A DNA stretch of 9,804 nucleotides from Candidatus Omnitrophota bacterium (lineage in GTDB: Bacteria > Omnitrophota > Gorgyraeia > Zapsychrales > Fredricksoniimonadaceae), in assembly GCA_023247575.1 (NCBI GenBank), contig JAHFGE010000051.1:1-9804 (forward strand), written 5' to 3'. The notes below the pieces were generated by a model. The model was given only the letters and a program-made list of their open reading frames with translations, searched no databases and had not been told where the DNA came from. The position numbers and the translations under genes were made by a program. Below are positions 5,257 to 9,804 of the stretch, one piece after another. Within the stretch, counting starts at the first letter, position 1. Each line of letters begins with the position of its first letter.

Positions 5257-6282
5257 TTCTCTCATTTTTAAAATAATGCGCCCCTCCCCTTGACCGATAA
5301 GACTCTCAAACGCCTTATTGATACAAGCCAGGTCAAAACGATGCGTAATGAGCTTGTCAATGGGTAAATCTCCCTGGCTATAGCGGCGTAGAAATAGCGG
5401 TATGTCCTTATCAGGGAAAGTCTCTCCTCCCCACGTACCTATGATGCGCTTGCCCTTGATGAATTCAAAAGGATGCAGCTCAATTTTTTCATTCTTACTT
5501 AAGTTACCAGCAATGACACACAAGCCCCCTTGTTCTTTAATGACAGCAAAAGCATCTTCCATAGCTTTTTTTTGGCCAGAGGCATCGATACTCAAATCTA
5601 CCCCTTCCTTAAAAACATTCTTAATTTTAGCTACTGCATCAGTTCTTTGTGCATTGATGATGAAATTGACTCCCAGGCGCCGAGCAAATTTTAACTTGGA
5701 ATCGCTGACATCGACGGCAACGACACGGCAATCTTTTCGGCGGGCCGCCAAAATAGCGCTTAAGCCAACCCCGCCGGCCCCAAATACAGCCACCGATCCT
5801 CTTTTCGGCAAATGATGTTCAACGATACCGCATCCGGTTGCCACCGCACACCCGACAATGGAAGCTACTTCAGGAGAAACGCTAGAAGGAATTTTAACGA
5901 TACGATTCTCGGAAACAACGGCATAATCGCTAAACGTGGTCACGGCACCGGCATTAATAATGCGGTTCCCTAAACGATACTGACTATTGATGCCATCCAA
6001 ACCCTTGCCCTTAATCCACGAAAGGCAAACATAGTCGCCTGCTTTGACCTTGGTAATTCCGGCTCCTACCTCGACGACATGGCCGGAGGCTTCGTGGCCC
6101 AGTAAATGGGGTAAAAACTTATCAGGGCCTTTGAGCCCAATCATCTCATTGTACTGGGCCCGACATACCCCGCTGTAGAGGATCTTGACCAGTACTTGCC
6201 CGCGCTTTAAGAACGGGATTTCTACATCATCAAGAACAAGTGGCTTATGCAGCTCAAATAATATAGCAGCTCGTGTTTTCAT
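5254..6282 (-). CDS. Zinc-type alcohol dehydrogenase (medium-chain dehydrogenase/reductase)
   Basis: This is an NAD(P)-dependent oxidoreductase with a catalytic GroES-like domain (about 1-150) and a Rossmann domain (about 160-300). Probable catalytic zinc ligands are C40 (SGVCRAQ), H63 with E64 (GHEASGHVVEVG), and C145 in GCAVATGCG. The cofactor fingerprint is GAGGVG (168-173), and D191 at the end of the second strand (VAVDVSDSK) favours NAD. The four-cysteine structural-zinc lobe of classical alcohol dehydrogenases is absent: residues 88-112 contain no cysteine. The 342-residue length is normal. Its place among glycan genes suggests oxidation or reduction of a sugar or a sugar-derived carbonyl; the substrate is unknown. 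The ATG at 6282 lies in an A-rich stretch without a Shine-Dalgarno and just after a palindromic element, so it may depend on its own promoter or on read-through. Confidence 0.92.
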   Translation of the reverse strand: MKTRAAILFELHKPLVLDDVEIPFLKRGQVLVKILYSGVCRAQYNEMIGLKGPDKFLPHLLGHEASGHVVEVGAGITKVKAGDYVCLSWIKGKGLDGINSQYRLGNRIINAGAVTTFSDYAVVSENRIVKIPSSVSPEVASIVGCAVATGCGIVEHHLPKRGSVAVFGAGGVGLSAILAARRKDCRVVAVDVSDSKLKFARRLGVNFIINAQRTDAVAKIKNVFKEGVDLSIDASGQKKAMEDAFAVIKEQGGLCVIAGNLSKNEKIELHPFEFIKGKRIIGTWGGETFPDKDIPLFLRRYSQGDLPIDKLITHRFDLACINKAFESLIGQGEGRIILKMRE

Positions 6283-6291
6283 TTTTTTATT

Positions 6292-6370
6292 TTGTCATCC
6301 CCGAATGTTTTAATCGGGGATCCAGAATTTGCAACTTCTAGATTCCCGCTTAAAGCATGCGGGAATGACA
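6292..6370. repeat. ~80-bp double-hairpin palindromic element, intergenic copy
   Basis: The ends are TTGTCAT and ATGACA. The first hairpin is ATCCCCGA, loop ATGTTTTAA, TCGGGGAT. The second is ATTCCCGC, loop TTAAAGCAT, GCGGGAAT. The outer ends also pair with each other (TGTCATCCCCG with CGGGAATGACA). It is about 90% identical to the copy at 8238-8317, with eight differences counted by eye. It occupies most of the 97-base gap between the methyltransferase and the dehydrogenase. No T-run follows either hairpin. Confidence 0.9.
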
Positions 6371-6378
6371 TATACCCC

Positions 6379-7032
6379 TCACGGAATAAACCAATAATAA
6401 TCACCGGTATAGCCAACCTCAGCAAAAAGTTTCTTCCATTCCTCCACGGACATATACGTCAGAGCGGTTAAATTCCAGGCATCCATACGTTTTTTTTCTT
6501 GTAATGTACGGTAGGCGTCAACAGTCACAAAAGCATGCTTGCCTACCCGCTCGATTTCCCTTAAAGCCTGCTTACATTCATCTAAAGGCAAATTGTGCAC
6601 GGTATTGATGCAAATCACTAAATCGAAAGATTGATCAGCAAACGGTAAAGACTTGGCATTTCCTACAGAAATAAAAGGTTTCATATCTTCCATGGCATGT
6701 GCAATGGCATAGGAGGAAATATCGATTCCCTTTAGCTTAATACCTGGAATACTTTTGTCAAAATCATACATCATAAAACCCTTAGCACAGCCGATATCCA
6801 AGACCGAGCTATCCTCGGTCAAATGGTAATACTCCTTAAAACTGGGCACCACCGGCTGCCAGAAACGCGGATGATAAGAATAGCCGCCATAGCCATAGCG
6901 ACGGTTTCCGTCAAAGTACTCCTGGCCGAATTGTCGGGCCATGCGGCGGTCCTCTTCGGTTTTTTCCATACCGCGCTCCTCGACTTTACGAGGGGTTTGA
7001 GGATAATTGATGAGTAAATTGATTTCGGGCAT
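6379..7032 (-). CDS. Class I SAM-dependent methyltransferase
   Basis: Numbered from the ATG at 7032, this 217-residue protein has the Rossmann-type SAM site VLDIGCAKGF (77-86), an acidic end of strand 2 at GIDIS (102-106), NAKSLPF (125-131) and the strand-4 block FDLVICINTVHNL. The N-terminal segment (INYPQTPR, EDRRMARQFGQEYFDG, YGYGGYSYHPRFWQPVV) and the C-terminal GYTGDYYWFIP look like a specific conserved subfamily that I recall from nucleotide-sugar and capsule clusters. An O- or C-methylation of a sugar is likely, but the substrate is unproven. The gene overlaps the end of the ThDP-enzyme gene by 47 bases out of frame. A GTG at 7041 is the alternative start. The overlap indicates co-translation of the two enzymes. 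Confidence 0.9.
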   Translation of the reverse strand: MPEINLLINYPQTPRKVEERGMEKTEEDRRMARQFGQEYFDGNRRYGYGGYSYHPRFWQPVVPSFKEYYHLTEDSSVLDIGCAKGFMMYDFDKSIPGIKLKGIDISSYAIAHAMEDMKPFISVGNAKSLPFADQSFDLVICINTVHNLPLDECKQALREIERVGKHAFVTVDAYRTLQEKKRMDAWNLTALTYMSVEEWKKLFAEVGYTGDYYWFIP

Positions 7033-8875
7033 TGGAAACACTCATGATTTGAGTCAACTCTTGTGCAGATAGTTTGGGGTTTAAATCCTCTAAGCCGGAG
7101 CCGAATTTGAGCATAGGTTCAATCTTTTGATTCGGATCGATCATCACATCACAAACAACCGGTCCAGGCTCCTGCAATACTTTCTTGATATCTGCCAACT
7201 GCTCGTGGTTTTTGATCCTATAAGCCTTAAGACCAAAAGCTTGGGCCGTTTTGACAAAATTCGGGAAACACAGGCCTGTCTTTTCATCGACGGCGGCATA
7301 GTGAGAATTCAACCAAGCATCCATCGTTTGTTTTTGAATGGCATGGCCGCCATTATTAAAAATAAACACTTTGACATTGAGGTTATAGCGCCTGATGGTA
7401 GCCAGCTCCTGGATATTCAGCATCAAACCACCGTCACCGGTCAAACAAATGATTCTTCTGTCACAGGCGCAGGAAGCTCCCACACTGGCTGACAAGGCAT
7501 AGCCCATCGGCGTATGGTTCCAGGCGGAGAAAATGCGCTGACCTCGCTTGATTTCGATGGTTTGCAGAATCCAGCAAATATTAGCCCCTGTATCGGCAAC
7601 AAAAATGTCCCCTTCCTGGGAGGCTTCGGAAATCTCTTTAACGAAGACATGACCATCAACAAAGTCTTTGCGTTGCCATTTGTACGGCGGGCAAATGGGG
7701 TATTGCTGTTGCCAGGCGCGGATTTGGTTGCGCCACACTTCGAATTGATCCGATTGTACGGGCACGGCATGATTTCCATGTACGGGCTCAGCATGCTGAG
7801 CCCCTACCTGATTAAAAAATGTTTTTAAATCCGATTCAATGGTCAAATCCAATTGAAAATCATTGGGAGTAAATTTCGTCAATTCATACGGATCAATGTC
7901 AATCATGACCTTTTGGGCATTGGGCGCAAACAAAATGGTTTTACCCCCCGTGATCATCTGGGACAACCGGGTTCCAGCAGCAATAATCAAATCGGCATTC
8001 TGGGCGGCAAAGTTACCGGCGCGTGGCCCCACAACTCCCAATCCGCCGAAATTTAAAGGATCATCATGGGTCATCATATCTTTACCGCCCCATGTTAAAA
8101 GAATTGGAATTTGAAAATGTCTGGCAAAAGCCAATGCCTCATCAATGGTATGCGAAAGGCGGATCCCGACGCCATAAATTAACACCGGCCTCTTTGAGGA
8201 ACGAATCAATTCTAACAATTGCTGAATTTTCTGAACATTGTCATCCCCGAATGTTTTAATCGGGGATCCAGGGTTTGCAACCTCTAGATTCCCGACAGAA
8301 GCATTCGGGAATGACAAACCAGGCGGTGGCACAAATTTTTTCAATTTACCTACATCAATCTCTGCCCTCTGAAGATCATCAGGGATATCTAAAATGACCG
8401 GCCCAGGCCGACCCTCTTTGGCCAAATAGACCGCCTTTTGCAGTTGGTATTTGATTTCATAAATATCCATAACCCGATACACATATTTGGTAATGGATTT
8501 AAATAAAGAAACCACATCTGTTTCCTGAAAACCTTTCTGCCGCAAATTTTGGTTAGGCCGAAGCCTTGGGATGGTCACCTGGCCGCAGATAAACAGACAG
8601 GGAATGGAATCGAAGTAAGCATTGCAAATGCTGGTGGTAAGGTTCGTGGCACCTGGGCCAGAAGTTACCATGGCCGTGCCTAATTTACCACTGACCCGAG
8701 AATAGCCATCAGCTGCTGCCCCTGCGGCCTGTTCATGCTGAACGCAGATATAGTCGATAGACGGATTCCTGGCCACTGAGTCCACCGAATGAATAATCGC
8801 CCCGCCAGAGACCACAAACACATGGGCTATCCCCTGCTCCACCAAAAACTGCGCTATGTAATCAGAAAGCTTCAT
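6986..8875 (-). CDS. Thiamine-diphosphate-dependent enzyme, acetolactate-synthase-like
   Basis: The 629 residues form the three domains of the ALS/pyruvate-oxidase family. The N-terminal pyrimidine-binding domain (1-175) carries the catalytic Glu E48 in CVQHEQAAGAAADGYSR and the SGPGATN loop (72-78). The central domain spans about 215-355. The C-terminal diphosphate-binding domain (about 400-580) carries GDGGLMLN (480-487) through FNN (506-508), the Mg-ThDP motif. Such enzymes decarboxylate a 2-keto acid and ligate the two-carbon unit to a second carbonyl. No regulatory subunit gene (ilvN) or other ilv genes are nearby, while methyltransferase, dehydrogenase and glycosyltransferase genes are. 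A YerE-like role, adding a branch to a keto-sugar, is therefore plausible but unproven. Residues 187-213 are encoded by a palindromic repeat inserted in frame in the linker between domains 1 and 2. A second linker (361-376) has two His-Ala-X-Pro-Val octapeptides. The start overlaps the upstream stop by ATGA. Confidence 0.92.
   Translation of the reverse strand: MKLSDYIAQFLVEQGIAHVFVVSGGAIIHSVDSVARNPSIDYICVQHEQAAGAAADGYSRVSGKLGTAMVTSGPGATNLTTSICNAYFDSIPCLFICGQVTIPRLRPNQNLRQKGFQETDVVSLFKSITKYVYRVMDIYEIKYQLQKAVYLAKEGRPGPVILDIPDDLQRAEIDVGKLKKFVPPPGLSFPNASVGNLEVANPGSPIKTFGDDNVQKIQQLLELIRSSKRPVLIYGVGIRLSHTIDEALAFARHFQIPILLTWGGKDMMTHDDPLNFGGLGVVGPRAGNFAAQNADLIIAAGTRLSQMITGGKTILFAPNAQKVMIDIDPYELTKFTPNDFQLDLTIESDLKTFFNQVGAQHAEPVHGNHAVPVQSDQFEVWRNQIRAWQQQYPICPPYKWQRKDFVDGHVFVKEISEASQEGDIFVADTGANICWILQTIEIKRGQRIFSAWNHTPMGYALSASVGASCACDRRIICLTGDGGLMLNIQELATIRRYNLNVKVFIFNNGGHAIQKQTMDAWLNSHYAAVDEKTGLCFPNFVKTAQAFGLKAYRIKNHEQLADIKKVLQEPGPVVCDVMIDPNQKIEPMLKFGSGLEDLNPKLSAQELTQIMSVSNARNQFTHQLSSNPS
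7755..7803. repeat. 24-bp direct repeat and perfect 20-bp palindrome in a linker of the ThDP enzyme gene
   Basis: Two 17-mers starting TGTACGGGC (7755-7771 and 7779-7795) match at 15 positions and are 24 bases apart, which gives two imperfect octapeptides (HAEPVHGN, HAVPVQSD). GGGCTCAGCATGCTGAGCCC (7784-7803) is a perfect 20-bp inverted repeat. Both lie in the coding region between the central and C-terminal domains, where length variation is tolerated. Confidence 0.75.
8238..8317. repeat. ~80-bp double-hairpin palindromic element, in-frame copy inside the ThDP enzyme gene
   Basis: This has the same architecture and about 90% of the sequence of the copy at 6292-6370: TTGTCAT and ATGACAA ends, a first stem ATCCCCGA/TCGGGGAT, and a second stem ATTCCCGA/TCGGGAAT. 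The second stem differs from the other copy by a compensatory exchange, C:G there and A:T here, so pairing is kept. Here the element is translated as about 27 residues from LSFPNASVGN to KTFGDDN, without a stop or frameshift. Confidence 0.92.
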
Positions 8876-9549
8876 TTAACTCCCACTCCTATCCCAAAAA
8901 TATAATGGCACATCGGCGCATAGCCGATATGCAGGACTTCATCATTCATGCCAAACATAAACACGCGGCTAAAGAATTTTTCCAGAAGTTTTTTAAGCGA
9001 CTGCTGGCTGTGCAAATTGATATGCTGCACACGGCTGCGCTGCGAAGCATACTGATTACCTGTCCTGTTGGGAGTACCAATAATGCAAACACCATTATCC
9101 TTTAAAATCTTTGCTTGCGACTCCACAAACGGCTCATTTAAATGCTTGTCTAAATGCTCAATGACATCAATGGAATAAGCGCCATCGAAAGAATCTGGAG
9201 CCAGTTTTAAATCCTGAATAGTTCCCTGACGAAATTCTATATTCTTTATCTTCGCTAATCTCCTTTTATTGCTTTTAACATGCCGGCCATCCGGTTCTAT
9301 GGCCAGCACCTGCTTGACATGCTGGGCCACGATAGGCGTACCAAAGGCATCGCCGCAGCCGACTTCAATCGCCCGCTCAAATTCATCAAACATCTTGGCT
9401 GGAAATTTATAACGGGCCAGCACAAAGCCTAAATGCTTGGGGTCATGAAGAAGACTATACGATGTCCACGGCCCCAATTTCACAGAATCAATAAATTGAT
9501 AGTCGGTGCCCAAATGGTACGCTTGCTGTTGGCTGATTTTCTTTTTCAA
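8872..9549 (-). CDS. Class I SAM-dependent methyltransferase
   Basis: This 225-residue cytosolic protein has a Rossmann SAM-binding core. AIEVGCGDAFGTPI (60-73) is motif I, LAIEPD (82-87) ends strand 2 with the ribose-binding acid, RQGTIQDL (107-114) carries the adenine-contacting region, and YSIDVIEHL (125-133) is motif IV/post-IV with an EHL typical of Methyltransf_11/23-type enzymes. GTPNR (158-162) follows at strand 5. The C-terminus (from about 190) would form the substrate cap. The gene is joined by four-base ATGA overlaps at both ends, to the unrecognised upstream gene and to the ThDP enzyme, so it belongs to the same transcript. The substrate cannot be read; a sugar or nucleotide-sugar intermediate is suggested by context. 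It is not closely similar to the second methyltransferase of the window beyond the common fold. Confidence 0.9.
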   Translation of the reverse strand: MKKKISQQQAYHLGTDYQFIDSVKLGPWTSYSLLHDPKHLGFVLARYKFPAKMFDEFERAIEVGCGDAFGTPIVAQHVKQVLAIEPDGRHVKSNKRRLAKIKNIEFRQGTIQDLKLAPDSFDGAYSIDVIEHLDKHLNEPFVESQAKILKDNGVCIIGTPNRTGNQYASQRSRVQHINLHSQQSLKKLLEKFFSRVFMFGMNDEVLHIGYAPMCHYIFGIGVGVK

Positions 9550-9804
9550 GGGTGTTCCTTTATTTCTGGTTGCATAAAGCTGTTTTTATGTCGGCGAAGT
9601 TTATACATTTGCGGGTCAGTGCGCAATGCTTTCATTAACGACGGCCGCGTGCGGCCACGCCACGGATCATAGACAACAGAAAAATTCCTTCCCCCGGCCA
9701 AAGATTTGCCCTCCTGACGCAGCCACTCAATACATTCAAAAATTTCTTCCAAACTGGCTGTCTGGTGACTTGCTATTTGAGCCTTGGTTTGCTCTATTTT
9801 TTCC
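9546..9804 (-). CDS. Unrecognised protein, C-terminal part only
   Basis: The frame is open from the right window edge to the stop at 9546, so the N-terminus lies outside; 85 codons are visible. The segment starts in a probable helix (EKIEQTKAQIASHQ), continues EEIFECIEWLRQEGKSLAGGRNFSVVYDPWRG, and ends in a basic, unstructured-looking tail. An internal TTG (9752) is available, but there is no reason to prefer it over the continuing frame. The stop overlaps the next gene's ATG by four bases, which supports a real gene at the head of this operon segment. I do not recognise the family and assign no function. Confidence 0.65.
   Translation of the reverse strand, partial: EKIEQTKAQIASHQTASLEEIFECIEWLRQEGKSLAGGRNFSVVYDPWRGRTRPSLMKALRTDPQMYKLRRHKNSFMQPEIKEHP

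Noticed and set aside
5402..5815. Plus-strand ORF of 137 codons inside the dehydrogenase
   Set aside because: It is antisense to a complete dehydrogenase frame with zinc and NAD motifs.
7441..7794. Minus-strand ORF of 117 codons inside the ThDP enzyme gene
   Set aside because: It is a second frame of the C-terminal domain coding region; the other frame holds the GDG...NN motif.
6292..8317. The two ~80-bp repeats as the ends of a transposon or CRISPR units
   Set aside because: The copies are two kilobases apart with ordinary glycan genes between them. There is no transposase, no regular spacing and no third copy in the window.
6986..8875. Assignment of the ThDP enzyme as IlvB of valine/isoleucine synthesis
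   Set aside because: There is no small regulatory subunit or ilv neighbour, and the operon context is glycan-like. The family fold alone does not fix the substrate.

Overview
All genes in this window lie on the minus strand and read right to left. Two blocks are present: a nucleotide-sugar/surface-glycan type cluster (about 9804 down to 3340) and the 5' part of an aa3/caa3-type cytochrome c oxidase operon with heme A biosynthesis genes (3281 down to the left edge). The DNA is moderately AT-rich, the genes are tightly packed with ATGA and TAATG overlaps, and the gaps are filled with small palindromic elements. The CtaA sequence style (SGLSVPDWP, MVGGI.YEH.HR), the two microproteins beside coxB and the repeat types suggest a Gram-negative, aerobically respiring, probably uncultured lineage. 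Candidatus Omnitrophota or another PVC-like group is my best guess. It is a low-confidence inference, because no rRNA or other phylogenetic marker is present.

Glycan block, in order of transcription. It opens with the C-terminal end of an unrecognised protein (9804-9546). A class I SAM methyltransferase (9549-8872) follows, then an acetolactate-synthase-like thiamine-diphosphate enzyme (8875-6986), a second class I methyltransferase (7032-6379), a zinc-type alcohol dehydrogenase (6282-5254), a family 2 glycosyltransferase (5110-4343), and two small homologous membrane proteins with a cytosolic winged-helix-like tail (4346-3828 and 3828-3340). No ilvN or other branched-chain amino acid gene is present. 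The ThDP enzyme is therefore more likely to act on a keto-sugar or similar carbonyl compound than in valine/isoleucine synthesis.

Respiratory block. A perfect TATAAT stands 25 bases upstream of a subunit IV-like gene (3281-2940). Then come two genes for 58- and 53-residue membrane microproteins (2926-2750 and 2747-2586), coxB with a complete CuA site (2584-1814), ctaA (1762-755) and ctaB (762 to the left edge, truncated). Subunits I and III are not in the window.

The most unusual structure is a family of palindromic elements. Two ~80-bp copies, about 90% identical, lie at 6292-6370 (intergenic) and 8238-8317. The second sits in frame inside the ThDP-enzyme gene and adds about 27 residues to an interdomain linker. 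This resembles the protein-invading palindromic elements described in Rickettsia. A different GC-rich hairpin interrupts the loop of one small membrane protein (4145-4166). A ~138-bp palindrome built of TTTAGRR heptamers fills the 5111-5253 gap, and paired hairpins fill the coxB-ctaA gap.
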